Notes: generated by a model not told the origin, from the sequence alone. A DNA stretch of 64,000 bases from Kitasatospora sp. NBC_00374 (GCF_041434935.1 NZ_CP107964.1:4154001-4218000); one strand, 5' to 3'. Shown: positions 1-8,941, counted from the first letter of the stretch. Made by a program: numbers and translations.

Positions 1-400
1 GGGAGGCCGCCTGGGTGAACTTCCTCCGCGAGGACGGCCGAGTGTTCGCCATCGCCGCCAGACCGACCTGGGCCTCCCGGTCGAACCGCGCGAAGGCGGA
101 GAATCCCGGGTCGAGCCCGCGTGACAGACCAGCGCGCCCTCGTCCAACTGCCGCTGGTTCCAGGTCAGGCAGATCCGCACGCCGGAGTTCCGACACGCCA
201 CCCGGGGCAGCGAGACATCCCGCAGCGCCGCCCGGAGGCCCGTCGCCGCGCCGGTCCGCGCCGGGATGGGGACGGCGTCCAATGCCAGGTGGGCCTGCAG
301 GTACCGCAGCACGTCGTCCGCCGTGGAACGCAGCGCGGAGGCGCCCGGGAGGGCCGGGCGTTCGCGCATCCGGTCGAACCCGTTCGGATGAAACGCTGCT
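1..400 (-). pseudogene. Serine beta-lactamase/penicillin-binding-like hydrolase, C-terminal remnant, frameshifted
   Basis: On the minus strand one frame reads ALRSTADDVLRYLQAHL and then ICLTWNQR followed by HAGST, which is the usual C-terminal pattern of class C-like serine hydrolases (S-T-A-x-D-x-L-R, then H-x-G-x-T-x-G-F). Just after HAGST the match moves to another frame, which continues FARFDREAQVGLAAMAN. One missing base in the CCCGGG run at about 104-110 explains the shift. No SxxK or YxN motifs and no credible start lie upstream, so the 5' part is missing. The gene continues beyond base 1. It is either a decayed gene or a truncated one with a sequencing error. Confidence 0.6.
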
Positions 401-431
401 CCGCACCCGAATGGTCCGATCCGCCCGGCGA

Positions 432-486
432 CTCCGTCCGGGCTCGGCCCGAGCCCGGCCCGAGCGCGAGCCGAGCCCGGACGGAG
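432..486. repeat. 17-bp perfect inverted repeat (large hairpin)
   Basis: Arms 432-448 and 470-486 are perfectly complementary (CTCCGTCCGGGCTCGGC and its complement) around a 21-base loop. The loop and right flank carry further partial copies of GAGCCCGGACGGAG. It lies between the hydrolase remnant and nhaA. It may be a relic of a mobile or repetitive element or a strong transcription barrier, but no T-rich tail is present. Confidence 0.7.
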
Positions 487-682
487 CCCCTACGGAGCCC
501 GGACGGAGCGCCGCCGCATGCACCGACGACCGCCATGAAGTATGAAGAAACGGATATCGCTGGACCAGCCCCGTAGAATGTCAAAAACACATCAAGATCC
601 CTAGAGGCGCGCCGGGAAGTCTGGTCGGCACTGCACCACCGGTGTATCCATCTGCCGCCCCGCCCTCAGGAGGTCCCCCGTC

Positions 683-1981
683 GTGGCCACGCCGCCGCCA
701 CCCCCGGCCAAGCGCCGCCAGTTCCTCGGACTGCTCCCGCTGCCCGAGCGCCGGTTCATCACCGACGCGCTCCGCACCGAGACCGTCGGCGGCATCCTGC
801 TCCTGATCGCCGCCGTCGTGGCCCTCGTCTGGGCGAACGTCTGGCCGCACGCCTACGAGACGGTGAGCCACTACACCATCGGCCCCTCCAGTCCGCTGCA
901 CCTGGATCTGACCCTGGAGGCCTGGGCCAACGACGGTCTGCTGACCATCTTCTTCTTCGTCGCCGGCATCGAGCTCAAGCGCGAGTTCGTCGCCGGAGAG
1001 CTCCGCAGCCCCCGCGCCGCGATGCTGCCGGTGGTCGCGGCGGTGGCCGGGGTGGTGCTGCCCGCGGTCGTGTACACCGTGGTCAACAGCGGCTCCGGCG
1101 GGCACACCGAGGGCTGGGCCATTCCCACCGCCACCGACATCGCCTTCGCGCTCGGCGTGCTGGCCGTGGTGGGCAGTCACCTGCCGTCGGCGCTGCGGGC
1201 CTTCCTGCTGACCCTGGCGGTGGTCGACGACCTGATCGCCATCCTGATCATCGCGGTCTTCTACAGCTCGGGCATCAAGTTCTGGGCGCTCGGCCTCTCG
1301 CTGGCCGGGCTGGTGCTGTTCTGGTTGCTGCACCGGCGCGGGGTGCACGGCTGGTACCTGTTCGTCCCGCTGGCGCTGGTGATCTGGGCGCTGATGCACG
1401 AGAGCGGCGTCCACGCGACGGTCGCGGGTGTGGCGATGGGCCTGCTGCTGCGCTGCCACACCGAGGGCGACGAGCAGCACTCCCCCGGCGAACACATCGA
1501 GCACCTGGTACGACCGGTCTCGGCGGGCTTCGCCGTACCGGTGTTCGCGCTGTTCGCGGCCGGCGTCGTGATCTCAGGCCACGCGCTGCGCGAGGTCTTC
1601 ACCCAGGCCCTACCGCTCGGGATCGTGCTGGGGCTGCTGCTGGGCAAGACCGTCGGCATCTTCGGCGGCACCTGGCTTGCCGCCCGGTTCACCCGGGCCG
1701 AGCTCAATCCGCAGCTGAAGTGGGCCGACCTGTTCGCGGTGGCGACCCTGGCCGGGATCGGGTTCACCGTCTCCCTGCTGATCAGTGAGCTGGCCTTCGC
1801 CGACGAACCGGTGCTGACGGACCGGGCCAAGTCCGCCGTCCTGGTCGGTTCGCTGCTGTGCGCGGTGGTCGCCACCGTGCTGCTGAAGCTGCGCAACCGG
1901 CACTACCGGCAGCTGTGGGACGAGGAGAACCTGGACTCCGACGGTGACGGGATCCCCGACATCTACCAGCAGACCGGCTGA
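683..1981 (+). CDS. nhaA: Na+/H+ antiporter NhaA
   Basis: Membrane antiporter that exchanges internal Na+ for external H+ in pH and sodium homeostasis. The 432-residue protein has about 12 hydrophobic segments. Known NhaA ion-site elements are visible: T-D-I-A-F-A-L-G with Asp152, and the D-D pair at 182-183 in LAVVDDLIAI (E. coli Asp163/164). A hydrophilic cytoplasmic tail rich in Asp follows residue 410. The start is GTG at 683, preceded by TCAGGAGG. The upstream stretch 530-600 is unusually AT-rich and probably holds the promoter. The gene stands alone. The family assignment is secure, and ion specificity is inferred from the family. Confidence 0.95.
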   Translation: MATPPPPPAKRRQFLGLLPLPERRFITDALRTETVGGILLLIAAVVALVWANVWPHAYETVSHYTIGPSSPLHLDLTLEAWANDGLLTIFFFVAGIELKREFVAGELRSPRAAMLPVVAAVAGVVLPAVVYTVVNSGSGGHTEGWAIPTATDIAFALGVLAVVGSHLPSALRAFLLTLAVVDDLIAILIIAVFYSSGIKFWALGLSLAGLVLFWLLHRRGVHGWYLFVPLALVIWALMHESGVHATVAGVAMGLLLRCHTEGDEQHSPGEHIEHLVRPVSAGFAVPVFALFAAGVVISGHALREVFTQALPLGIVLGLLLGKTVGIFGGTWLAARFTRAELNPQLKWADLFAVATLAGIGFTVSLLISELAFADEPVLTDRAKSAVLVGSLLCAVVATVLLKLRNRHYRQLWDEENLDSDGDGIPDIYQQTG

Positions 1982-1998
1982 CCGGCTGACCGGCTGAC
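1972..1998. repeat. Tandem 8-bp repeat (GACCGGCT x3) over the nhaA stop
   Basis: Three perfect copies of GACCGGCT begin at 1972, 1980 and 1988, then a partial GACC. The first copy supplies the nhaA TGA, and the others place extra TGA triplets just downstream. It looks like slippage-generated DNA rather than a regulatory site. Confidence 0.7.
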
Positions 1999-2176
1999 CA
2001 CAAGGTGCGGCCGCCCGCGAAGCTGACGCCGGCTCACCCGGCGCGGGCCGAGCCTGGGCCAAGCGGGGTTCCCATCCCTCCGAGGGCGGCCCCGGAGTGG
2101 TGCCTGACTGACCGGTAGAGGCATGATGCTGAGCTGTCGATCGAGTGATGAGCCGCGCGAGCAAGGAGAACCGCTG

Positions 2177-2650
2177 ATGGCCGCAGGAGCCGCAGACCCA
2201 GGCAACGGCCGGGCCCCCTACGAGGGCGAGCGTTCGGTCGGGCAGCTGTTCGCCGCGGCCACCGCCGACCTGTCCGCATTGGTGCACGACGAGATCGCCC
2301 TCGCCAAGGCGGAGATCCGGGCGGACGTCAAGCGCGGCGTCTCCGGTGGCGTCTCGCTCACCGTGGCCGGCGTGGTGGCCCTCGCCGCCATCCCGATGCT
2401 GAGCTTCGCCGCGGCGTACGGGCTGCAGGCGCTGGGGCTGACGCTGGGCTGGTCGTTCCTGATCGTCGGCGGCGCCTACCTGCTGATCGCGGCGGTGCTC
2501 GGCCTGCTGGCCCAGCGCTCGTTCAAGAAGATCGAGAAGCCGCGCCGCACCATCGAGGGCGCCCAGGCGACCGCGGACGTGCTCAAGAACGCCCGGCCGA
2601 GGCCTGCCACCAAGGAGGAGATCGACCGGGCGCTGGGCCGCATCCCGTAG
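2177..2650 (+). CDS. Phage holin-X-like small membrane protein
   Basis: A 157-residue protein of the actinobacterial holin-X/phage holin 3_6 type. An amphipathic N-terminal part (S-V-G-Q-L-F-A-A-A-T-A-D-L-S-A-L-V-H-D-E, about residues 20-40) is followed by two transmembrane helices at about 65-90 and 95-115, with a basic cytoplasmic C-terminus (FKKIEKPRRT). Such proteins are widespread in actinobacterial chromosomes and are not prophage markers on their own; their role is unknown. The ATG at 2177 was chosen because AAGGAGAA lies 6 bases upstream, while an in-frame ATG at 2123 has no such site. No phage genes surround it. Confidence 0.85.
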   Translation: MAAGAADPGNGRAPYEGERSVGQLFAAATADLSALVHDEIALAKAEIRADVKRGVSGGVSLTVAGVVALAAIPMLSFAAAYGLQALGLTLGWSFLIVGGAYLLIAAVLGLLAQRSFKKIEKPRRTIEGAQATADVLKNARPRPATKEEIDRALGRIP

Positions 2651-2781
2651 CCGCGCCCTGCCCCTGCCCCCACCCGGCGGGCTGCGGCGGGTTCCGGCGG
2701 GCCGCGGCGGCCGGGCACCGGTTCGTGGGCTACGCGAGTGCCGGGGACGTGTCCGCAGCACGGGTATGACAGGCTCTCGGT

Positions 2782-3741
2782 ATGCCGCTGGACCAGAAGC
2801 CCGTTCCTACGCCGCCCGCCACGCCCCGGCCCGCCGAGACCGACTGGAGCGTCCGCTCGGCCGGTCCATGGGTCCACCGCGACCTGGCCGCCAACGGGGC
2901 ACGGTTCCACATCGCCGAGGTCGGCGAGGGCCCGCTGGTCCTGCTGGTGCACGGCTGGCCGCAGTACTGGTGGGCCTGGCGGCACCAGCTGACCGCGCTG
3001 GCCGAGGCCGGGTACCGCGCGGTGGCGCTCGATCTGCGGGGCATGGGCGGCAGCGACCGGACCCCGCGCGGCTACGACCCGGGCAATCTGGCGCTGGACA
3101 TCACCGGGGTGATCCGCTCGCTCGGTGAGCGCCGGGCCCATCTGGTCGGCCACGCCACCGGCGGCACGCTGGCCTGGGTGGCGGCCGTGATGCGGCCCTC
3201 GGTCATCCGGAGCCTGACGGTGGTCTCCGCGGCGCACCCCCGGCACCTGCGCCGGGCCCTGCTGACCGACCGCCGCCAGATCGCCGCCCTCGACCACGTC
3301 CTGGGCTTCCAGCGTCCGTGGATCCCGGAGCGGCAGCTGGTCGCGGACGACGGAGCCCTGGTCGCCGAGTACCTGAACGCCTGGACCGGCCCCTCCATGC
3401 TGGACCAGGAGGCGCTCACGGCCTACCGGAAGGCGATCCAGATCCCCAGCACCGCGCACTGCTCGATCGAGCCGTACCGGTGGCTGCTGCGGTCGATGGC
3501 CCGGCCCGACGGGATCCAGTTCGCCCGCCGGATGAAGAAGCCGATCACCGCACCCACCCTGCACGTGCAGGGCGCCGCCGACCCCGTGCTGCTGGCCCAG
3601 ACCGCGCTGGGGGCCGGCGAGTACGTCGAGGCGCCGTACCGCTGGCGGCTGATGCCGGGCGTCGGGCACTTCCCGCACGAGGAGGCGCCGGAGGAGTTCA
3701 CGGCGGAGCTCGTCAACTGGGTCGATCAGCACAAGGACTGA
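2782..3741 (+). CDS. Alpha/beta hydrolase-fold protein with altered nucleophile elbow
   Basis: A 319-residue alpha/beta hydrolase of the epoxide-hydrolase/haloalkane-dehalogenase sequence type. It has the oxyanion-hole motif VLLVHGWPQYW (residues 53-63), the strand-4 signature LDLRGMGGSDRT, a cap region, an acid position in GAADPV and a C-terminal catalytic His in GVGHFPHEE. The elbow that normally reads G-H-D/S-x-G-G reads G-H-A-T-G-G at 123-128, so Ala125 replaces the nucleophile. If the sequence is right, the usual catalysis should be lost. The start is ATG at 2782 with no strong ribosome site. It stands alone between the holin-like gene and a low-coding gap. Confidence 0.85.
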   Translation: MPLDQKPVPTPPATPRPAETDWSVRSAGPWVHRDLAANGARFHIAEVGEGPLVLLVHGWPQYWWAWRHQLTALAEAGYRAVALDLRGMGGSDRTPRGYDPGNLALDITGVIRSLGERRAHLVGHATGGTLAWVAAVMRPSVIRSLTVVSAAHPRHLRRALLTDRRQIAALDHVLGFQRPWIPERQLVADDGALVAEYLNAWTGPSMLDQEALTAYRKAIQIPSTAHCSIEPYRWLLRSMARPDGIQFARRMKKPITAPTLHVQGAADPVLLAQTALGAGEYVEAPYRWRLMPGVGHFPHEEAPEEFTAELVNWVDQHKD

Positions 3742-3851
3742 CACCCGAACGGGTGAGTCTCGAAGCCTGACGCAGGCTCATATGACAATCGCACATGACA
3801 GATGCCCGGTCGGGACGGTTACTCCGCCCGGCCTACGGGCATCCATCCGGT

Positions 3852-4079
3852 ATGACCTGGATGCCCGATCGTGAGCCCACCGCGCGCCGCCACCGGCCCG
3901 GCAGCGGCTCGCAGAGCCAGTCCGAGCGGTCCCACCTCCCCGAGCAGGAGCACGGGCCCCAGTGGCCGTACGAGGGCTCGGCGCGGCCACCGCGTGTGGG
4001 CGCGCGCCGGATGGGCATCCCACGCATCCTCGGACGGCGTGCCCGGTGGGTGGGCGCACGGCTGAGGCGCGAGGCCTGA
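3852..4079 (+). CDS. Small Arg-rich hypothetical protein (doubtful)
   Basis: This open frame lies in a 420-base gap between two convergent genes. From ATG 3852 it would encode 75 residues, beginning MTWMPDREPTARRHRPG and ending in an Arg-rich tail (RILGRRARWVGARLRREA). An alternative ATG lies in frame at 3795. No domain is recognised and no clear Shine-Dalgarno sequence precedes either start. Arg-rich frames of this length arise by chance in such GC-rich DNA. It is kept only because nothing else explains the gap. Confidence 0.25.
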   Translation: MTWMPDREPTARRHRPGSGSQSQSERSHLPEQEHGPQWPYEGSARPPRVGARRMGIPRILGRRARWVGARLRREA

Positions 4080-4164
4080 GGCCCGACGGGCGGCACCCGA
4101 GCCGCCCCTGGGCCCGCCTTCACCTCGGGCCGACTGCGACCGGGCGGGCCGGGCCGGGCCGATG

Positions 4165-4866
4165 TCAGGTGAGCACGGTCGGCGACACCGCGGTGAACCA
4201 GAGCAGGACGAAGGTGGCGGCGGTCATCAGCGGGACCAGGACCTTGGTCTCCACGCCGTTGCCGCTGCGCTTGATCAGGACGACCTCGTAGCGCTCCTTG
4301 TGCGGCCACAGCAGCGGGGCGCCCTTCTTCGTGAGGCAGTCCCCGAGCAGGTGCGCGAGCGTCCCCAGTGCCACCGCGTACGGGAGCCAGCCCGGGGCGG
4401 TCGGCATCCAGTTGTTCAGGCCCGCCGTGCCGAGCGCCGCCATACCCATGACGGTGATCCACGCCGTGGGGCCGTCCCCGGGCGGGTGCAGCCGCAGGGC
4501 CCGGATGGCCAGGGCGAGCAGGAAGAAGGTCAGGCCGAGGGTGAAGTTCCGCCCCAGGTAGGTGATCCCGGCCCAGCTGCCCGCTCCCGTCAGCGCGACG
4601 AAGAGCAGCGAGTGGGTGGCGTGCCGGTGCCCGCCGGAGACCCAGGCCACCAGGCGGCAGAGCACCTTGGAGATCGGGCCGAGGAAGTTGGCGATGGTCC
4701 CGTCGTGGTGGTCCAGATCGGGCAGCAGCGCGGCGCCCGCGCACAGCACCGTGCCCATCAGGATGTCGGCCGGCCGCAGATGGGTGCCGAGCAGCAGCGG
4801 TGGCAGGAACGGCGCGGAGGCGGCGTACAGCATCGCGCCACTGATCGCGTGCGAGTGACCCATCAT
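4165..4866 (-). CDS. YdjM/DUF457-type membrane-bound metal-dependent hydrolase
   Basis: A 233-residue integral membrane protein of the YdjM (LexA-regulated inner-membrane) family. The N-terminus MMGHSHAISG carries the first His pair. PDLDHHDGTI (about residues 49-58) and HRHATHSLLF (about 80-90) give the Asp/His set typical of this putative metal-dependent hydrolase family. Five or six hydrophobic helices follow. The chemical activity of the family has not been demonstrated, so hydrolase is a family label. The start is ATG at 4866; a second ATG directly follows it. Neighbours are transcribed separately. Confidence 0.85.
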   Translation of the reverse strand: MMGHSHAISGAMLYAASAPFLPPLLLGTHLRPADILMGTVLCAGAALLPDLDHHDGTIANFLGPISKVLCRLVAWVSGGHRHATHSLLFVALTGAGSWAGITYLGRNFTLGLTFFLLALAIRALRLHPPGDGPTAWITVMGMAALGTAGLNNWMPTAPGWLPYAVALGTLAHLLGDCLTKKGAPLLWPHKERYEVVLIKRSGNGVETKVLVPLMTAATFVLLWFTAVSPTVLT

Positions 4867-5003
4867 GACGTCTCGCTGACCTTCCGTCGGACCGGTCCGC
4901 CTCGCGTACCCCCGTTCCGTTTGAGCTGAACGGGTGAGCGCGGGCCGACGCTATCAGCAGGACCGGCCGATCCGTCGGAGGCCCGGGCCACGGCGACGCG
5001 GCT

Positions 5004-6188
5004 TCAGAGCGCGCAGCCCTCGGTGTCCACCCGTGCCGTCGCGGTGGCGCCCTGCACGGCGTCGTCGCGCACCTCGGCGGCGGTCAGCACGTAGCCCGTG
5101 TCCGCGCTGTCCAGCGACTTGGCGAAGACCACCCCGTACACCTCCCCCTCGGGGGTCAGCAGCGGACCGCCGCTGTTCCCCTGGCGGACCAGCGAGCGGA
5201 CCGAGTACACGTCCCGGACCACCTGGCCGCGGTGGTAGATGTCCGGGCCGTTCGCCTGGATCCGGCCGCGGATCCGGGCGGGCTGGACGTTGAAGGCGCC
5301 GTTCTCGGGGAAGCCGGCCACGATCGCGCTGTCGTTGGTCCTGGCCTCGCCGGCGAAGTTGAGCGGCGGGGCGTTCAGCCGGGGGACGTCGAGCACCGCG
5401 ATGTCCTTCTGCCAGTCGTAGCGGACCACCGTGGCGTCGTAGAGCTGGCCCGCCCCCCCGATCTGCACGGTCGGCTCCTCGACCCCGCCGACCACGTGGG
5501 CGTTGGTCATCACCCGGTGCGGGGCGAAGACGAAGCCGCTGCCCTCCAGGGTCTTGCCGCAGGCCGTGGCCGTGCCGACCACCTTGACCATGCTCTGGCG
5601 CGCCCGCTGGACGGCGGCACTGCCGGCCAGCGCCGGATCCGGCGCCTCGACCTCGGTGATCGGCTCGTGCTCGAAGGGGTTGAACACCTGGGGGAAGCCG
5701 CTGCGTGCCAGCTCCTTGCTGAAGTCGGAGAACCAGTTCGGCGCGTCCGCCGGGAGGACGTCCTGGACACCGCCCAGCACCGCGGAGGTGCGGACCTGTT
5801 TGGAGACGGTGGGCATCGAGGTCCCGGCCAGGGCCGATCCGATCAGCCAGGCCACCAGCAGCATCGAGATCACGTTGACCACCGAGCCGCCGATCGCGTC
5901 CACGGTTCTGGCCCGCCTGCGGCCGATGTGCCCGCGCAGCTTCCAGCCGAAGTGGGTGGTGACGGCCTGGCCGATGGCGGCCAGCACGATCACCACGATC
6001 ACCGCGACCACCGAGGCGGTGGTGCCGGGTCCGATGTGCCGCAGCAGCAGCGGCAGCAGTTGCACCGCGATCAGGCCTCCGCCGAGGAAGCCGAGGACGG
6101 AGAGCACGCCGACCACGAAACCCTGCCGGTAGCCGGAGACGGCAAAGCCCACCGCGGCGGCGATCAGCAGCAGATCCAGGACGTTCAC
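5004..6188 (-). CDS. MarP-like membrane serine protease (CvpA domain plus trypsin-like domain)
   Basis: A 394-residue two-part protein. Residues 1-125 form a four-helix CvpA/colicin V production-like membrane domain, and residues 195-394 form a trypsin-like periplasmic protease. The triad is visible as His231 (MTNAHVVGG), Asp262 (QKDIAVLDV) and Ser339 (RQGNSGGPLL). This matches mycobacterial MarP, needed for acid resistance and RipA processing. Cys210 and the Cys near the C-terminus may form the structural disulfide known for MarP. The GTG at 6188 was chosen because GGGAGGG lies 6-12 bases upstream and translation begins with the membrane helix; the frame is open further upstream without a good site. 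Monocistronic, divergent from the DUF4389 gene. Confidence 0.9.
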   Translation of the reverse strand: MNVLDLLLIAAAVGFAVSGYRQGFVVGVLSVLGFLGGGLIAVQLLPLLLRHIGPGTTASVVAVIVVIVLAAIGQAVTTHFGWKLRGHIGRRRARTVDAIGGSVVNVISMLLVAWLIGSALAGTSMPTVSKQVRTSAVLGGVQDVLPADAPNWFSDFSKELARSGFPQVFNPFEHEPITEVEAPDPALAGSAAVQRARQSMVKVVGTATACGKTLEGSGFVFAPHRVMTNAHVVGGVEEPTVQIGGAGQLYDATVVRYDWQKDIAVLDVPRLNAPPLNFAGEARTNDSAIVAGFPENGAFNVQPARIRGRIQANGPDIYHRGQVVRDVYSVRSLVRQGNSGGPLLTPEGEVYGVVFAKSLDSADTGYVLTAAEVRDDAVQGATATARVDTEGCAL

Positions 6189-6352
6189 CCAGCTACCCTC
6201 CCATGTCCTCGGCGCGCGGCGGGCATACTCACGCCCGGTAGCTCGCTCGGCCCACCCGGCAGGCAGGGCGTGCACCGCACTGGGACCGTCTGAACAGAGA
6301 ACCGTCACAACCCGACACCGCTCCGACACCGCAGGGACTCCGGGAGGCAGGC

Positions 6353-7312
6353 ATGTGGGACGCCAGCAGCGCTGTGGAGGCCGAGTGGCTGCCCCCGCTC
6401 GACATCCCCGAGCCGGGCCCGCAGAACCGGTTCACCGTGTTCCTGCGCGCCCTGCTGGCGCTGCCCCAGATCATCGTGGTCTGGCTGCTGAGCATTGCCG
6501 CCTTCGTGGTCGTGGTGATCGGCTGGTTCGGCGCCCTGTTCCTCGGTCGGCTACCCGAATTCGCCGCCCGCTACCTGGCGCTGTACGTCGCGTACGACAC
6601 ACGGGTCGAGGCCTACCTGATGCTGCTCGTCGACCGCTACCCGCCGTTCGAGTTCGAGCCGGAGAAGTACCCGGTGCGGATCGAGGTCAGGCCCGGCCTG
6701 CTCAACCGGCTGGCGGTGTTCTTCCGGCTGGTGCTGATGATCCCCGCGGCCATCGTGCAGAACCTGCTGGTCACCGGGTGGTGGGTGGTGGCGTTCTTCA
6801 GCTGGCTGGTGGTCCTGGTCCTGGGGCGGATGCCGCGGCCCCTGTTCGAGGCGACGGCGGCCGTGCTGCGGTACCGGATGCGGTTCGAGGTGTACGCGCT
6901 GATGCTGACCGCGGCGTATCCAAAGCGGGTGTTCGGCGACCCGGAACCGCTCGCCGAGCCTCCGCTGCCGCCCGCCGGGGCGGCCTGGCCGGGCGCGGGG
7001 GCGGCCGAGGCGCCGTCCGGGCCGGCCTCCGAGGCAGCGGCCCCCGGTCCGGTGGCGGGGGCCGTGGGGGCGGGGGCCGCCGGGGCGGGTGCGCTGGGCG
7101 CGTCGGGCATCGCGAGGGCTTCGGCGACCAGGCCGCTGGTGGTCAGCGGGGCCGGGAAGGCGCTGCTGGTGCTGTTCATCGTGGCCGGCATCGCCTCCTC
7201 GATCACCAGTTCGGTCACCCGCAACTACGACTCCGACGACAACTACCACGCGACGATGCCGGTGGTCGGGGACCTGCCGGACGCGCCCGGCCCGATGACG
7301 GGCACCAGATAG
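6353..7312 (+). CDS. DUF4389-type membrane protein
   Basis: A 319-residue membrane protein. Residues 20-195 contain two tandem copies of a unit with paired helices (LLALPQIIVVWLLSIAAF; LVLMIPAAIVQNLLVTGWW) followed by G-R-x-P-x-x-x-x-x and Y-x-x-R-x-x-A-Y-x-x-L-L/M motifs, as in DUF4389. A long Ala/Gly/Pro linker at 200-250 leads to a single C-terminal helix and a short acidic tail. The function is unknown. GGGAGG lies 6 bases upstream of ATG 6353. It is divergent from the MarP-like gene, with about 160 bases between them that must carry both promoters. Confidence 0.8.
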   Translation: MWDASSAVEAEWLPPLDIPEPGPQNRFTVFLRALLALPQIIVVWLLSIAAFVVVVIGWFGALFLGRLPEFAARYLALYVAYDTRVEAYLMLLVDRYPPFEFEPEKYPVRIEVRPGLLNRLAVFFRLVLMIPAAIVQNLLVTGWWVVAFFSWLVVLVLGRMPRPLFEATAAVLRYRMRFEVYALMLTAAYPKRVFGDPEPLAEPPLPPAGAAWPGAGAAEAPSGPASEAAAPGPVAGAVGAGAAGAGALGASGIARASATRPLVVSGAGKALLVLFIVAGIASSITSSVTRNYDSDDNYHATMPVVGDLPDAPGPMTGTR

Positions 7313-7373
7313 CGGAATCCGTCATCCGCCATCCGTCGTCGCACAGACGGAGGCCACCCGCCCGACCCCCTCG

Positions 7374-8072
7374 TCAGCGCTCGCCGAACCCCCGCCCCGC
7401 CAGCCCGAGCGCCTCGTCCGAGAGCGCGATCATGCGCTCGGTGTCCCAGGGCCGTGCCAGGCCGCTGTAGTGCAGGACCCGGTCGATCACCCCGGCCGTG
7501 AAACCCCAGACCAGGCGCCCCGCCACATCGAAGACGGGCCCGGTGAAGCCGGACGGGTGCTTGAGCCTGGCCCGGTTGGCGGGATCGGTGAGGTCGGTCA
7601 GCGGCACCCGGAAGACCGCACCCGTCTCCGCCAGGTCGACCGGCGCGACCGGCGTCTCCCGGCGCCACCACCCGAGCACCGGCGTCACCACGAATCCGCT
7701 CACCGGGATGAAGAGTGCGGGCAAGGTCGCGAAGACCTGGACCCCCGACGGGTCGAGGCCGGTCTCCTCCGCCGCCTCCCGAAGCGCCGCCGCCACCGGC
7801 CCCGGACCGTCCGGATCCCCGTCCTCCGGGTCGAGCGCCCCGCCCGGGAAGGACGGCTGGCCGGCGTGCGAGCGCAGCGAACGGGCCCGCTCGATCAGCA
7901 GCAGGTCCGGGCCGAGCGGCCCCTGCCCGAAGAGCATCAGGACGGCGGAGGGCCGCCCGCCCTCCGCCGGCGGCAGAAAGCGGCTCAGCTGCTCCGGCCG
8001 CACCGTCTCGGCCGCCTCCCGTACCGGCAGCAGCCAGCCCGGCAGCCCGTCGCGTTCGATCGACACCGTCAT
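7374..8072 (-). CDS. NUDIX hydrolase, CoA-pyrophosphatase type
   Basis: A 232-residue NUDIX enzyme. [19 protein letters not shown] (residues about 87-105) is the extended motif that marks the CoA pyrophosphatase subgroup, which cleaves CoA to phosphopantetheine and 3',5'-ADP. It is followed by the NUDIX helix [12 protein letters not shown]. The ATG at 8072 overlaps the TGA of nth by four bases (ATGA), so the two are translationally coupled. An intact NUDIX fold and metal ligands are present. Substrate identity is inferred from the motif. Confidence 0.9.
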   Translation of the reverse strand: MTVSIERDGLPGWLLPVREAAETVRPEQLSRFLPPAEGGRPSAVLMLFGQGPLGPDLLLIERARSLRSHAGQPSFPGGALDPEDGDPDGPGPVAAALREAAEETGLDPSGVQVFATLPALFIPVSGFVVTPVLGWWRRETPVAPVDLAETGAVFRVPLTDLTDPANRARLKHPSGFTGPVFDVAGRLVWGFTAGVIDRVLHYSGLARPWDTERMIALSDEALGLAGRGFGER

Positions 8073-8941
8073 GCCACCCCGTCCAGATCGCCGTCGTCGT
8101 CGCCGGACGGACCGGCCCCGCCACCCGCGCTCGGGGCGGGCTGCCCCGGATAGTCCGCCGGCGGCCGCAACCGCTGCCCGGGCTGCCCGCCCAGCTCGTA
8201 CTTGAGCAGCTTGCGGGCCTTCTCCGGGTCGACCTCGCCCACCCCGTTCGACGGGCAGAGCGGCGCGATCGGACAGGCACCGCAGGCCGGTTTGCGGGAG
8301 TGGCAGACCCGGCGGCCGTGGAAGACCACCCGGTGCGAGAGCATCGTCCACTCGGACTTCGGGAAGATCTCGGCGACGACCGCCTCGACCTTCACCGGGT
8401 CCTCCTCGTCCGTCCAGCCGAAGCGCCGGGCAAGCCGGCCGAAGTGCGTGTCGACGGTGATCCCGGGGACCCCGAAGGCGTTGCCGAGCACGACGTTCGC
8501 GGTCTTGCGCCCGACCCCCGGCAGGGTGAGCAGGTCCTCCAACCGGCCCGGCACCTCGCCGTCGAAGCGGTCCCGGAGCGCGGCCGCCAGCCCGATCAGC
8601 GATCTGGCCTTGGCCCGGAAGAACCCCGTCGGCCGGATGATCTCTTCGAGTTCCTCCGGCACCGCCGCCGCCATGTCCTCGGGCGTCGGGTACTTCGCGA
8701 ACAGCGCCGGCGTCGTCTGGTTCACCCGCAGGTCGGTCGTCTGGGCAGACAGCACCGTCGCCACCAGCAGTTCGAACGGCGACTCGAAGTCCAGCTCCGG
8801 GTGCGCGTACGGATACAGCTCCGCCAGCGCCCGGTTGATCTTCCGCGCCCGCCGCACCATCGCCAGATGCGACTCCGGCTTCTTCGGCTTCGCGACCCTC
8901 TGCACCGCGGGCGCAGCCTTCCGGACCTTGCTCTCTGCCAT
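8069..8941 (-). CDS. nth: Endonuclease III (DNA glycosylase/AP lyase)
   Basis: Base-excision repair enzyme acting on oxidised pyrimidines. The 290-residue protein has the helix-hairpin-helix [14 protein letters not shown] with catalytic Lys146, catalytic Asp164 in [10 protein letters not shown], and the [4Fe-4S] ligands Cys213, Cys220, Cys223 and Cys229 (C-x6-C-x2-C-x5-C). A Lys/Arg-rich N-terminal extension of about 25 residues and an acidic Gly/Pro-rich tail exceed the E. coli protein. It is the first gene of a two-gene operon with the CoA-type NUDIX gene. It is divergent from crp, as in Streptomyces coelicolor where nth lies near SCO3571 (crp). Confidence 0.95.
   Translation of the reverse strand: MAESKVRKAAPAVQRVAKPKKPESHLAMVRRARKINRALAELYPYAHPELDFESPFELLVATVLSAQTTDLRVNQTTPALFAKYPTPEDMAAAVPEELEEIIRPTGFFRAKARSLIGLAAALRDRFDGEVPGRLEDLLTLPGVGRKTANVVLGNAFGVPGITVDTHFGRLARRFGWTDEEDPVKVEAVVAEIFPKSEWTMLSHRVVFHGRRVCHSRKPACGACPIAPLCPSNGVGEVDPEKARKLLKYELGGQPGQRLRPPADYPGQPAPSAGGGAGPSGDDDGDLDGVA

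Noticed and set aside
2177-2650. Prophage signal from the holin-like gene
   Set aside because: Holin-X-like proteins are common chromosomal genes in actinobacteria, and no endolysin, portal, capsid or integrase gene is nearby.
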